DNA from: Planctomycetota bacterium
GTDB lineage: Bacteria > Planctomycetota > Planctomycetia > Pirellulales > PALSA-1355
Assembly (NCBI GenBank): GCA_003389325.1
Contig: QQVE01000048.1
Span: 1 to 64,000 of the forward strand
Reading direction: 5' to 3'
DNA length: 64,000 bases
The translations under genes and the position numbers were made by a program. Under the pieces are notes generated by a model. It was not told where the DNA came from and made no database searches. It worked only from the letters and a program-made list of their open reading frames with translations. Shown here in pieces: positions 10,201 to 18,119 of this stretch (positions are counted from its first letter, which is position 1; each line of letters begins with the position of its first letter).

Positions 10201-10876
10201 GTTCACCGAGCTGGCGGCCGGCACCTACGAGATCATTCAGGAGCACCCGCCGGCCTTCTACGATGGTCCCGAATCGCTGGGCATGGTGGGCACAACCGGC
10301 AGCGGTGTGGCGGGCAACGACCACTTCACGCAAGTCGAGCTCGGCCCGGGGGCGAAGGCCACGGAGTACAACTTCAGCGAGCGCGGCGTGCAGGCCCAGT
10401 ACGTCAGCCTCCGCTTTTTCCTGGCCTCGAGCTTCAACGGCACGCGCGTGCTGCGCAACACGATCGATCCGGCCACGATTCTGACGACCCAGTCGGCCGC
10501 GGCCGCCGCGCCCCAGGCCGCCGCTCTGGCCGCCACGGCAGCTCCCGAAGCCGGCGCCGCCAACTTGCTCGCTTCCAGCCTCGCCGAACCGCTCGCCGAA
10601 ACCGACGATTCGGCACTGGCCGCCGCGCTCGCACAGCCGCTCGTCGAAGACGCCGCGCCGGTGGCTTCGGCCCTGAACGCCGCAAACACGACCGACGATG
10701 CGTCGCAAGCGTCGGAGCCGACCGGCGCAGACGGCCTATTGCTCGAAGACCCCGGCAACGATCGCGGTATCGCGGGTGGGCCGGTCGCGGGCGATGAAGC
10801 CGATGCCGAAGGCGGCGAACAGGCCGTCGATCAGGCGTTCGACGAAAACGACAACTGGCTCGACGCGGTCGTCTAA
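4229..10876 (+). CDS. Giant Calx-beta repeat surface protein with SdrD_B-like domain
   Basis: About 2,215 residues from ATG 4229; the frame is open from 4139, but the upstream 30 residues look non-native. Residues ~1-50 are basic and end in LLFEPLESRRVLT (LEPR-XLL type). Residues ~50-205 form a beta-rich domain resembling cohesin-like modules. Then come 15 tandem Calx-beta repeats of ~114 residues, each with a GxxxF start, GTAxxGxDY, TVTIxAGxTSAxIxV, DDxxxEGxE and closing IxDND signatures (Ca2+-binding acidic loops). A single SdrD_B-like domain (GYTWVDGNGNGSRDEGE ... SYSFTELAAGTYEI) follows near residue 1,945. The last ~180 residues are Ala- and acid-rich and low in complexity. Such proteins act as adhesins or extracellular matrix. 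The stop is 6 bases from the converging sialidase-like gene. Confidence 0.85.
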   Translation: MGKAFAQGSRSLSRGRRKHRRAPGSRSDTSSLGPRKLLFEPLESRRVLTIDLQVRYEFADTDGQAVDTLHVGDEFLLRAYVQDIRDNPSGIFQAFFDVGYSASLISTTSQQITHGVTFNQGTFGSLATAGLIDDVGGVDTDQQAPIPPGAELLLFSVQFQADSAGQLSLASALPSNPGRQPLFFSPATNVALADIVFVDTSITIEEAVGPRLSVAKVQDGNEAGAVAGSFQITQSEMTGSPTVVSYTLGGAAINGTDYTQLTGTATIPAGSTSTTVIIATINDLIVEGTEDVTITLDDVLQGDPSVQIDGSANTASLNILDNDTAQVSVATTTSGNESGPTAIVFTVAQTRASSQNTVIALGYGGTATQGSDFSTPPTSVTILAGQTTAAITVPVINDTLVEANETLTVTLSNIVSAQSGITIQPGAASATAMINDNDSAQLRIAGTTPGAEAGPTAGVFTITQTAQSSTATVIVVSFAGTAAAGADYTQPSQTVTIAAGATSATITVPVINDNIVEGDETVVVRLESKTGDPQVTIDQAQREASITIADNDTAQVRITDSSDGSEDGPQNGTFTLTQTAVSDADTVLSYTLGGTATSGSDYTPLGGTVTIAAGETTATITVPVIDDDLSEGPETVILTLDAIEQGSPGITIDGAFDERSLSIEDDDPVFVTIASANNGNEEGPTAGLFIISQTGMTDVDTVLALSVAGTATSGDDYESLPATVTIAAGTTSVLLDVTVLDDNLIEGDESVMVTLAELLAGDDRVQIDSNNESVSLTITDNDTATVSVAATSNGAEDGTQSGVFTVTQSAISPLDTVIVYSLGGTATAGSDYTAPGDTVTIAAGTTVAMITVPVLDDNLVEADETVAITLDSLSASHPQVSLDPAGDEASFTIEDDDEALVRIAATNNAAELDEVDGLFTITQTAPSSTPTVIAYSISGTATPGDDYTALSGTVTIAAGATSATIAVPVIDDDVLEDVESVIVTLTQITSGDQQITIDPAQDEATVLIVDDETPQVGVFGTTDADESGTDGLFTVRQTLVTDVDTVVRYTVAGTATEGADYAALTGTVTIAMGTNSATIDVALLADNLIEGDESVIIRLEEILSGDESLILDVVNQEADITIADDETGLVSIAAADGDEEGPANASFVITQDGISGEDTEISIAVAGTATEGDDYASITRSVTIPAGETSVTLTIDVNDDDLVEGDETIEIALDEITAGSPLVSIDTNNDEAAATIADNDAALVSITAGDDGDEDGPTAGQFTVSLSKASATDTVVAYSIAGSATSGDDYETLAGSVTIAAGETSAVIDVSVLDDNVVEETETVIVTLGQITGLPEITLDVANDDAEITISDNDSATISVAVDTGGSETGPGSVVFIVSMSQPNASNVEVTYTLGGTATSGDDYTAPATTVMLPAGTTSTTISIPVVDDSLLEGPETLTIELTEISGFSGDATIDENNNTASANIADNETGLVSVAATGNGSEDGPVAGQFTVTQDGITDTDTVVTFTLSGTATPGDDYASFSGTVTIAAGTTSATIDVSVIDDDIIEGDETVIVTLDSITAGDDLLQIDENAGDALVTITDNDSGLISIAAGDDVAEDGPTMTTFTVTQDGVSDVNTVIGYTVSGTATSGSDFTALSGTVTILAGETSAVIDLTALDDAIVEGTETVIVTLTEITSGASQLAIDTANDSASVSIADDDSALVSISQTTDGSESGPTAGTFTVTLSAVSSSDTVVSYTVSGSATSGSDFTALPGTVTIPAGQTTAVITVPVLNDTAVEGSEDVTVTLTDVTQGGNIDVDTSADEATLDIADNDTATIQFAAASSSTFEVDGSHSIVVRLSIPGGGTLQRAVTVNISVAGGTATGADFTLGTTSVTFAAGSQNGAERTVNITLTDDGVLEDDETLELELAIGSDGTGGQVSLGSPDSHTVTIVDDPVTGEISGYTWVDGNGNGSRDEGELPIMDVVIRLVGVDNQGQNVQRETVTDATGSYSFTELAAGTYEIIQEHPPAFYDGPESLGMVGTTGSGVAGNDHFTQVELGPGAKATEYNFSERGVQAQYVSLRFFLASSFNGTRVLRNTIDPATILTTQSAAAAAPQAAALAATAAPEAGAANLLASSLAEPLAETDDSALAAALAQPLVEDAAPVASALNAANTTDDASQASEPTGADGLLLEDPGNDRGIAGGPVAGDEADAEGGEQAVDQAFDENDNWLDAVV
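4852..10030 (+). repeat. 15 tandem Calx-beta coding repeats (~343 bp each)
   Basis: Repeat units begin near 4855, 5208, 5550, 5890, 6238, 6583, 6928, 7271, 7614, 7956, 8299, 8643, 8987, 9332 and 9675. The period is close to 343 bases. Units share codon-level similarity but are not identical; the last unit (from ~9675) is the most divergent. The repetition is in protein-coding sequence and reflects domain duplication. Confidence 0.85.
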
Positions 10877-10882
10877 TTTCGC

Positions 10883-12136
10883 TCAGCCCGCGGTCATCAG
10901 CCGATTCGGCCGCTTCCAGTGGATGCGGGCCACGAACACGCTGCCGTCGCTGCCGTATTTCTCCACTCCGCGGGGCTGCATCCACTCGGCCACGGTGACC
11001 CACGTCTCGTCCGGCGTCACGTCGGTCACGCCGAAATTCCCCAGCCGGGCACCGCGCTCGGGCACCAGCACCTGCTCGGTGTCGCGAATCACCCGTAGCG
11101 AATCGGGGTCGACCTGCGCCATCATCAAAGGCGCGCGATGCCGGAAGACGTGATCGTTGTCCAGCCCGCGGCGCGTGTACACCAGGTACAGCCCGTCGCT
11201 GTGCGTGACCCAGTGCTGCTGCGTGTTGTAGTTGCCCAGGTCGCTGCCGTCGTCGAACTTCCAGGTGCGCATCTTCTCGAAGTGCAGCCCGTCGGTGCCG
11301 CGGGTGACATAGCCACGTTTGTCGTTGCGAATCGTCAGGAAGTAGCGGTCGCCGAATCGCGTGAGCGACGGCTCGTGCAGCCCGCGGGTCTTGTCCTCCA
11401 CGCGCAGCTCGTCGCCGTGCTCGACGTACTTGAGCTCCTCGCCGTCGAACGTGCACCGCATTACGCTCACCGTGGCGTTCTTCTCCGGGGGCTGCGAGAA
11501 ATAGAACGGCAGCAGGATCGTGCCGTCGGCCTCGTCGTATCGCTGCGTGCACCCGGCGCCGGCCGTACGGAACTTGTCCGCGTCGGGCATCTCCAGCTTC
11601 TTCCATCGCGGCCAGCGATCTTTGGCCGGATCGTAGACCGAATACACCGTGTGCCGGGGCCGCACGCGGGCCACCTTCCACTGGGGCGTGTAAACCACGC
11701 TGTGCCCCGTGCCCAAGAGTTTCTTGCTCGCCGCGTGCCAGCGGGGCCACAAGTCGCTGGCGGCCACGGGACGCTTCTCGCCGTCGATCGTCTCGTAGCG
11801 CGGAGCCATGGCCTCCTGCGTTTCGGCCTCGGTCCACGTCTTGCCCAAGTCGTCCGTATGCAGCGAGTACACCGCCTTGAACACGTCGCTGCCCGAGAGG
11901 TCCATCGTGTTCATCATCATCACCACGCGCGGCAGGCCGTCGTGCCCGCCGCCGGGCACGATGCCGGCCCGCGGATGGCACCAGCAATGCTCGCCGTCGA
12001 AATACCGGGTCGGCACGTCGCGCGCGAGCGAATAGGGCACATCGCCCTCGGCCGAGATCGCCCGACTCGAAAGCGCGCTTAGCGAAACACCGGCGGCGAG
12101 CGACGACTTCAAGAACGTGCGGCGCGTGGGATGCAT
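10883..12136 (-). CDS. Tat-exported sialidase-like beta-propeller protein
   Basis: 417 residues. The N-terminus [13 protein letters not shown] is a twin-arginine signal followed by an Ala cleavage region, so the protein is probably exported folded. The body shows Asp-box-like, sialidase-superfamily features ([11 protein letters not shown] near residue 90; [29 protein letters not shown]). This indicates a six-bladed propeller related to exo-alpha-sialidases (BNR repeats). Substrate cannot be inferred. It is the last gene of a five-gene minus-strand operon, 46 bases after the SDR stop, so it may release or bind the sugar that the upstream enzymes degrade. Confidence 0.75.
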   Translation of the reverse strand: MHPTRRTFLKSSLAAGVSLSALSSRAISAEGDVPYSLARDVPTRYFDGEHCWCHPRAGIVPGGGHDGLPRVVMMMNTMDLSGSDVFKAVYSLHTDDLGKTWTEAETQEAMAPRYETIDGEKRPVAASDLWPRWHAASKKLLGTGHSVVYTPQWKVARVRPRHTVYSVYDPAKDRWPRWKKLEMPDADKFRTAGAGCTQRYDEADGTILLPFYFSQPPEKNATVSVMRCTFDGEELKYVEHGDELRVEDKTRGLHEPSLTRFGDRYFLTIRNDKRGYVTRGTDGLHFEKMRTWKFDDGSDLGNYNTQQHWVTHSDGLYLVYTRRGLDNDHVFRHRAPLMMAQVDPDSLRVIRDTEQVLVPERGARLGNFGVTDVTPDETWVTVAEWMQPRGVEKYGSDGSVFVARIHWKRPNRLMTAG

Positions 12137-12182
12137 GGATGTGCCTTGTCGTGAATGGTTGGTTCAACGGGAGCGATCGCGC

Positions 12183-12983
12183 CTACCACGCCGTCCAGCC
12201 GCCGTCGACCAGCAGGTTGTGCCCGGTAACGTAGCTGCCGGCCGCGGACGCCAGAAACACGATCGCACCCTTCAACTCGTGCGGCTGGCCGATCCGCCCC
12301 AGCGGCACGCGCGGTTCGAGCCGCTCGACCAGGTCGCGCGAGACGCCCGGCGCCGGAAACGCTCCCGGGCTCAGGCAGTTGACCCGCACGCCGTCGCGGG
12401 CCCAGTACACGGCCAGGTGCCGCGTGAGGTGGATGATGCCGCCTTTGAGTGCATGATAGGCAACCGGGCTGGCCGGTTGAATCCCCTCGTAGGCCTGCGG
12501 ATAGGAACCGACCACGCCGTACATCGAGCCGATCATCACGATGCTCGCCCCGGCGCCGCGCTCGACGGCGTGATCGCGCAGCTTGCGGGCCAGCAGAAAG
12601 TAGCCGGTGGCATTGGCCAACTGCCGGGTGAATTGCTCGCCGCTCACCTGCCGCCAATCGGCCGCCAGGGCCTCGTGGCCGTTGTTGATTAGAATGTCGA
12701 GTCCGCCGACTTGCTCCACCGCCGCCTCGAACCCCTGGTCGAGCAACGTTTCGTCGTGATAGTCGAGCGCCACGCCCAGGTGCCGGCCCGCTTCGCGTCC
12801 CGCCAGCGCGCTAGCCACGGCCTGGGCCTTGTGCACGTCGCGGCTGGCGACCACTACGCGGGCGCCAGCCTCGGCCAGGGCATCGGCCATCGCACGTCCC
12901 AAGTGCCCGGAGGCTCCGGTCACCAGCGCCGCTTGCCCGCTCAAATCGAACAGTTGTGCCACGGTCGGTTGTTGTTCAGCCAC
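12183..12983 (-). CDS. SDR-family oxidoreductase
   Basis: 266 residues from GTG 12983, chosen because GGAG lies just upstream and the start falls 4 bases after the stop of the preceding gene. A longer frame exists but its first 59 residues lack family similarity. Rossmann features: ALVTGASGHLG near residue 15 (cofactor loop), NNG near residue 90, catalytic Ser in IGSMYG, and YHALK as the YxxxK pair. It ends in LLVDGGWTAW, the usual SDR C-terminus. It most resembles gluconate-5-dehydrogenase-like SDRs that oxidise or reduce sugar acids with NAD(P). Second-to-last gene of the catabolic operon. Confidence 0.85.
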   Translation of the reverse strand: MAEQQPTVAQLFDLSGQAALVTGASGHLGRAMADALAEAGARVVVASRDVHKAQAVASALAGREAGRHLGVALDYHDETLLDQGFEAAVEQVGGLDILINNGHEALAADWRQVSGEQFTRQLANATGYFLLARKLRDHAVERGAGASIVMIGSMYGVVGSYPQAYEGIQPASPVAYHALKGGIIHLTRHLAVYWARDGVRVNCLSPGAFPAPGVSRDLVERLEPRVPLGRIGQPHELKGAIVFLASAAGSYVTGHNLLVDGGWTAW

Positions 12984-12987
12984 GGTC

Positions 12988-13995
12988 TCACTCCACGCCG
13001 GCGATCGTTTCCCACTGCCGGCTGTCGGCCGCGCGGAGGATCGCCAAATTGGTTTCCAGCGTATGCCGCGCGTCGGCCAGCGTACACAGCGGCTCGCGCT
13101 TGCCTGCGGTGGCGTCGAGAAACATCTCGGCCTGCCGGACGAACAGGTCATCGCGCTCAAGCGCCGCGGACGGCTCGTCGTTCCACGTGCCGCCCGGCTC
13201 GGTCATCCACCGCCAGCGGTTCGCGTGGTACTCGAATCGCACCGTGCCGCCGGTACATGCCACGGTGATCGTCACTTCGTTGGGGGCCTGGTGCTGGTTC
13301 AAGCTGTAGCAGCCCATCACCCGGCCGTGCCGCGCCAGCACATGCGCCGTGTCCTCGACCTCGACGCCGTCGAGTACCTGGTGATCGACGTCGGCCGCCA
13401 GGCGATCGATCGGCCCTACGAGCCACTGCCCGGCGTTGATCACGTGCGTCAGCGCGTCCTGCACGGCCCCGCCGCCGGTGGCCCGATCCTTGTAGTAAAT
13501 CTCGCGATACGCGGGGCGGTAAAGCGGGAAGTGCTGCCCGCAGTTGGCGACGATCTCGACCGGCTCGCCAAACCGCCCGCTGGCCAGGGCCTCGCGCATC
13601 GCCGTCAGCGCCGGATGGCAGCGGTAGACGTACGCCACGCCCGCGGTCACACCCCGGCCGGCCACCAACTCGACGAGCTCGTCCACGCCGGCTGGCGTCG
13701 TGCTCAGCGGCTTCTCGATCAATACGTGCGCTCCGGCCTGCGCGGCCGCGGCCGCCATCGGCACGTGCAAGTGGGCCGGCGTGGCAACTACCACGACCTT
13801 GGGCCCGGCCGCCAGCGCCGCTTGATAATCGTCGAATACCTCGCCGATCGCGTAGCGCTCGGCCACACGCTTGCGCACGTCCGCGTTCACTTCGCACAGT
13901 GCCAGCCGCACTCGCCCGGTGGCGGCGAAGCACCGCGCATGGCGTTCGCCGATCGAGCCGGCCCCCACGACCAGCAGACGCAACGGGTCGGTCAT
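12988..13995 (-). CDS. Gfo/Idh/MocA-family dehydrogenase
   Basis: 335 residues from ATG 13995; the start overlaps the stop of the aldolase gene by ATGA, which shows translational coupling. The longer frame upstream lies inside the aldolase gene. NAD(P)-binding VVGAGSIGERH is at residues ~8-18, EKPLSTTP (the family EKP motif) near residue 95, and a C-terminal alpha/beta domain carries the substrate site. Family members oxidise or epimerise sugars such as inositol or glucose derivatives. Sits mid-operon between an HpcH/HpaI aldolase and an SDR, consistent with successive oxidation of one sugar. Confidence 0.85.
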   Translation of the reverse strand: MTDPLRLLVVGAGSIGERHARCFAATGRVRLALCEVNADVRKRVAERYAIGEVFDDYQAALAAGPKVVVVATPAHLHVPMAAAAAQAGAHVLIEKPLSTTPAGVDELVELVAGRGVTAGVAYVYRCHPALTAMREALASGRFGEPVEIVANCGQHFPLYRPAYREIYYKDRATGGGAVQDALTHVINAGQWLVGPIDRLAADVDHQVLDGVEVEDTAHVLARHGRVMGCYSLNQHQAPNEVTITVACTGGTVRFEYHANRWRWMTEPGGTWNDEPSAALERDDLFVRQAEMFLDATAGKREPLCTLADARHTLETNLAILRAADSRQWETIAGVE

Positions 13996-14813
13996 GCCTT
14001 CTTTCCCAGCGTCTGGTCGGCGCCCAATTGATTGTCGAACTGAAAGCCGATTTCGCTGAACTGCCGCTGCATCTCCTCGAAACCGTTCTTTAGCACCAGG
14101 ATGTCGACCCCGTGGCAGATGAACGTGGCCCCCAGGTCCATCAGCATCTTGGCGTGGGCGGGATGGAACGCGACGGTGCCCCACCACTTGCCCGCGTTCT
14201 TGGCGGCCTCGGCCACGCGGCGGTAAGCCCTCTGCACGACCTCGTGGTCGAATTGAAACGGCACGCCCGAGAGGATGCTCAAGTCGCCGGGCCCCAGCAT
14301 CAACACGTCGACGCCCGGAACGGCGGCAATCTCAGCCGCGTTGTCGACTGCCTTGGGCGACTCGATCTGCACGACCAGCAACGTGTGCTCGTTGGCCAGT
14401 TGAATGTACTCGGCCGCCGGGGCGAAGCAGTAGGGGTTATCGGGATTCGCGCCGTCGATACCCCGCTCGCCCTCGGGAGCGAACTTGGACCAGCGGGCGA
14501 TCTCGGCCGCTTCCTCCCCGCTCTCGCAGCGAGGATACATGATGCCTTGCGCGCCGGCCTCGAGCAGCCGCCCCACGCGCATGTACTCCCAGCGTGCACA
14601 GCGGGCGATGATGTCCGACACGCCGACCCGCGCCGCGCGCATCAGCGTGGCGGCCGTTTCGGTGCTGGTGGCGTGATGCTCCAGATCGAGCCAGATGCCG
14701 TCGAAGCCCATCAGGCTGGTCATCTCGTAGATCGACGGATCGGCGAAGTGGCAGGCCACGACAAAGGCCGGCTCGCCGCGTCGTAGTTTCTCCTTCACTC
14801 GGCTGAATCGCAT
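13992..14813 (-). CDS. HpcH/HpaI-family aldolase
   Basis: 273 residues from ATG 14813, with AAGGA about 8 bases upstream. The longer frame adds 22 unlikely residues. Family residues are visible: the LDLEHH loop (catalytic His region) near residue 47, Arg in IARCARWE and the GAQGIMYP loop, metal ligands Glu in VQIESP and Asp in GPGDLS. These class II pyruvate-dependent aldolases cleave 2-keto-3-deoxy acids (for example 2-keto-3-deoxyrhamnonate or 4-hydroxy-2-oxoheptanedioate) to pyruvate and an aldehyde. The exact substrate is unknown. It overlaps the following dehydrogenase gene by four bases. Confidence 0.88.
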   Translation of the reverse strand: MRFSRVKEKLRRGEPAFVVACHFADPSIYEMTSLMGFDGIWLDLEHHATSTETAATLMRAARVGVSDIIARCARWEYMRVGRLLEAGAQGIMYPRCESGEEAAEIARWSKFAPEGERGIDGANPDNPYCFAPAAEYIQLANEHTLLVVQIESPKAVDNAAEIAAVPGVDVLMLGPGDLSILSGVPFQFDHEVVQRAYRRVAEAAKNAGKWWGTVAFHPAHAKMLMDLGATFICHGVDILVLKNGFEEMQRQFSEIGFQFDNQLGADQTLGKKA

Positions 14814-14862
14814 GCGTTGTTCGTTCCTTGGTGAGAGTTTGAATCCAAAAGCAGAAACGGCG

Positions 14863-16239
14863 CTAGGTGAGCCGCGCAAATCCGGTGTGCCGCGCGGGGC
14901 CGTCCAGCCGCGAAGCCGCGTCGCCCCGGCGGGCCGCTTCGCCCAACTCCGCGAATACGTCGTCGGCTGCGTCGCGAAACTCGGCCACGTGTTGCTTATC
15001 GTGCGCCAGTGTCGGATAGAAGCCGACCCCGACCAGAAAGCCGCGGTCGAGCATCCGCGTGGTGAGCAGCGTGGCCAGCGCCGCGGCGTCTTCGTGCTCG
15101 AAGCGCCACGACTGAAGCGCCGGAAAGCCCACTAGCCGCAGCGGCACGCCGTGCTTCTCGGCCAGCTCGTGGCACGCCGCCCGAAACGCCTTGCCGATCG
15201 TCGCCACCTGCCCCGGCACGTCTACGCGCATCATCTTGCGAATCGTCGCCAGCGCCGCCGCGTAGCCGACCCCCTCGGTCCAGTACGTGCTGGACACGAA
15301 CGTGTCTTGCGCCGCATCCATCACGCCCCGCACGCCGATGATCGCCGCGATCGGGTGCCCGCTGCCCAGCGCCTTGGCAAACACGGCCACGTCGGGCGTC
15401 ACGCCGTATTTCAAGTGGGCCCCGCCGAGGGTCATCCGCCAGCCGGAGGTGATCTCGTCGAACACCAGCGCCGCGCCGCACGCGTCGCACAGCTCGCGGG
15501 CCCCTGCGAGGAAACCGGGCGCCGGCTCGTCGTGCCGCACCGGCTCCATGACCACCGCGGCCAACTCATCGCCATAGCGCGAGACGATTCGCTCTAACTC
15601 GTCGAGCCGGTTGTAGGCAAAGGGCAGTGCCGTGCCAGCCAGCCCGGCCGGCACGCCCAAAGGCGGAAGCCCGGGCAGCAGATGCCCGTCGAGCGGGTCG
15701 TTCTCCGCTTCCTCTTCGCGCGGCAGGTTCGCCGCCAGATACCAGTCGCTCCAGCCGTGGTAGCCGCAAAACGCCACGCGATCGCGGCGCCGCGACGCCC
15801 GGGCCAGCCGCACGGCCACGGCCATCGACTCGCCGCCGGTGCGGCAGAACCGCGCCTGCTCGGCCCAGGGATGGATCGAGAGCAGCAGCTCGGCCAGCTC
15901 CAATTCCTCGACGTTGTTGAGCGAGCACATCGAACCGCGCTCGACGCGGTCGACCACCGCCGCGGTCACGTCCGGATCGGCGTAGCCCAACAGGCAACTG
16001 CCGATGCCCATCGAGCTCATGTCGCGGTAGCGCTTGCCGTCGAGATCGACGACTTCCGTCCCGCGGGCCTCGGCGTAGTAGGCGGGCCAGCGGCCGGGAG
16101 CGTACATCTCGGGCCGCTTGCTGAGCAGTTGCGTGCCGCCGGGAAGGATCTGCCGCGCCCGGCGGTAGGCGGCCTGCGTGCGCTCGCCCCGCGGTGCATC
16201 GGACGAAGCAGACGACGTGGCGGAAGGGTCCAGCGACAT
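14863..16239 (-). CDS. Class III (GSA-type) PLP aminotransferase
   Basis: 458 residues from ATG 16239; an in-frame ATG 84 bases upstream is possible but adds residues without similarity. Glutamate-1-semialdehyde aminomutase-like features: LPGGTQLLSKRPEMY, DGKRYRDMSSMGIGSCLLGY, FCRTGGESMAVAVRLAR (phosphate-binding segment), GYHGWSDW, VFDEITSGWR (Asp contacting the PLP ring) and FAKALGSGHPIAA, whose Lys is the likely Schiff-base residue. Not hemL itself, because its operon is catabolic and the core motifs differ. First gene of the minus-strand operon; it probably moves an amino group onto or off a sugar-derived aldehyde. Confidence 0.82.
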   Translation of the reverse strand: MSLDPSATSSASSDAPRGERTQAAYRRARQILPGGTQLLSKRPEMYAPGRWPAYYAEARGTEVVDLDGKRYRDMSSMGIGSCLLGYADPDVTAAVVDRVERGSMCSLNNVEELELAELLLSIHPWAEQARFCRTGGESMAVAVRLARASRRRDRVAFCGYHGWSDWYLAANLPREEEAENDPLDGHLLPGLPPLGVPAGLAGTALPFAYNRLDELERIVSRYGDELAAVVMEPVRHDEPAPGFLAGARELCDACGAALVFDEITSGWRMTLGGAHLKYGVTPDVAVFAKALGSGHPIAAIIGVRGVMDAAQDTFVSSTYWTEGVGYAAALATIRKMMRVDVPGQVATIGKAFRAACHELAEKHGVPLRLVGFPALQSWRFEHEDAAALATLLTTRMLDRGFLVGVGFYPTLAHDKQHVAEFRDAADDVFAELGEAARRGDAASRLDGPARHTGFARLT

Positions 16240-16436
16240 CAGAAAGTCGATTCCAGGGGCGGGCGTGGCCGTCAAATCGCGCGACGGACCCCCGAGTGTA
16301 ATGCGCACGCGCACCAGCGGCAACTTGCCGGCTTGTTCCTTGCCCGGTTGTACGCAGCGGCTCGGCCAACCTAAACTGGGCCGAAGCGCGGGCGCACATT
16401 CAGCGTACCGGCGCCCCAGACTACAACACGCTGACC

Positions 16437-18050
16437 ATGTTCCGCTCTCTGACCGCCGCTCTGTTGATCGCCGCCGCCTGGCCGGGCCTCGTGCTTGCCG
16501 GCACCGAAGAGCCCGCCGCGCAAGCAGCGCCCGGCCGCAGCCTGCTCACCGGCGTCGACGGCGTGGTGATCGCCCTCTACTTCCTGGGCATGCTCGGTAT
16601 CGGCTGGTACTACTCGCGGCAGAACAAGACCGCCGACGACTATCTGCTGGGCGGCCGCACGATGAAGCCCTGGACTGTCGGGCTCTCGCTGTTCGCCACG
16701 CTGCTCAGCACGATCACCTATTTGTCGATGCCCGGCGAGATGATCGCGCACGGGCCGATGTACTTCGTCGCTCTGTTGGCCTATCCGCCGATTGCGCTGG
16801 TCGTCGGCCTGCTGTTCATTCCCTATTTCGTGCGCCTGCCGCACACCAGTGCCTACGAGATTCTTCAGTCGCGGCTGGGCGGGGGCGTGCGCACGCTGGG
16901 CGCGGTGTTCTTTCTCTCGTTGCGGCTGCTCTGGATGTCGGTGATCGTTGACGCCACGGCCAGCATCGTGCTGGTGCCGCTGGCGGGGCTCGATCCCGCG
17001 TACACGCCCTACGTATGCGCCGTGCTGGGCGCGACGACCGTCATCTATACCTCGATGGGCGGCATTCGCGCCGTCGTGCTGACCGACGTCATTCAAACGT
17101 TCGTGCTGCTGGGCGGGGCGCTGGTATCGCTGGGGCTGATCACCTGGCAGCTCGGCGGCGTCGGCAGTTGGTGGCCCGACGCCTGGGCCGCCAACTGGGA
17201 TCCACCCACGTTGGGATACGACCCCACGGCCCGGATCTCGGTGGTCGGCGTGCTCACCGCCACGTTCTTCTGGCACGTGTGTACCGCTGGCTCGGACCAG
17301 ATGGCCATGCAGCGATACTTTGCCACCCGCGACGCCGTGGCCGCGCGGCGGATGTACTACATTTCGCTGCTGGCCAGCGCCGTGGTGATCTCGATTCTGG
17401 CCCTGGTAGGGCTGGCGCTGTTGGCGTTCTTTCGCGAGAACCCGCAGTTGCTCGGCGCCGAGCAATCGGTCGAAGCGACGGCCGACCAGTTGTTTCCGCG
17501 GTTTATCGTCGTCGGCTTGCCACGCGGCATGAGCGGGCTGGTCGTCGCAGGCTTGCTGGCCGCCGCCATGTCGAGCCTCTCCTCCGGGTTGAACTCGTCC
17601 TGCGCCGTGATCACGGTCGACTTTCTCGATCGCTTCGGCCGCCGCGCTGCCACCGAACGCGACCACATGCGCCGCACCCGCTACGTGGCCGTCTCGGTTG
17701 GTGTATTGGTCGTGTTGCTGAGCACCTTCGTCGGCATCGTGCCCGGCAACCTGCTCGACATCGCCTTCAAAGTGACCAACCTCCTCGTGTCGCCACTGTT
17801 CGGGCTGTTCTTCATGGCCTTGTTCGTGCGCTGGGCCACCGCGTTCGGCACGTTCGTCGGCGCCGCCTTCGGACTGGCGACCGTCGTGGCGATCAACTAT
17901 TGGGAACTGTTCACCGGTGAGCCCGGCATCAGCTTCCTGTGGGCCATGCCGCTGGGGCTGCTGATTCAGGTCGGCACCGGTGCGTTGGCCAGCCTGCTGC
18001 CGATCGGCCCGCCCGCGCGTCCGCTGGCCGAAACGAATCCGCCCGAGTAG
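16437..18050 (+). CDS. Sodium:solute symporter (SSS family)
   Basis: 537 residues, starting with a hydrophobic leader-like segment and then about 13 membrane helices. Family signatures: YYSRQNKTADDYLLGGRTMKPW near residue 60, ATLLSTITYLSMPGE, and the GLLAAAMSSLSSGLNS segment near residue 378. These belong to SSF transporters that couple Na+ to sugars, sialic acid or other organic solutes. It is divergent from the catabolic operon, with about 200 bases between the two starts, and precedes a secreted hydrolase-like gene by 69 bases, so it is the probable uptake system for the locus. Confidence 0.88.
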   Translation: MFRSLTAALLIAAAWPGLVLAGTEEPAAQAAPGRSLLTGVDGVVIALYFLGMLGIGWYYSRQNKTADDYLLGGRTMKPWTVGLSLFATLLSTITYLSMPGEMIAHGPMYFVALLAYPPIALVVGLLFIPYFVRLPHTSAYEILQSRLGGGVRTLGAVFFLSLRLLWMSVIVDATASIVLVPLAGLDPAYTPYVCAVLGATTVIYTSMGGIRAVVLTDVIQTFVLLGGALVSLGLITWQLGGVGSWWPDAWAANWDPPTLGYDPTARISVVGVLTATFFWHVCTAGSDQMAMQRYFATRDAVAARRMYYISLLASAVVISILALVGLALLAFFRENPQLLGAEQSVEATADQLFPRFIVVGLPRGMSGLVVAGLLAAAMSSLSSGLNSSCAVITVDFLDRFGRRAATERDHMRRTRYVAVSVGVLVVLLSTFVGIVPGNLLDIAFKVTNLLVSPLFGLFFMALFVRWATAFGTFVGAAFGLATVVAINYWELFTGEPGISFLWAMPLGLLIQVGTGALASLLPIGPPARPLAETNPPE

Positions 18051-18119
18051 CGGGCATTCGTGGCCATTTTCGACTATGATGGCCCCCAATCCTCAGACCA
18101 TCCCGCCGGAGGCATCCCC

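Noticed and set aside
4862-10708. Several long minus-strand frames opposite the Calx-beta gene
   Set aside because: They mirror the repeat and have biased Asp/Val/Arg/Gly composition; the plus strand encodes clear Calx-beta domains.
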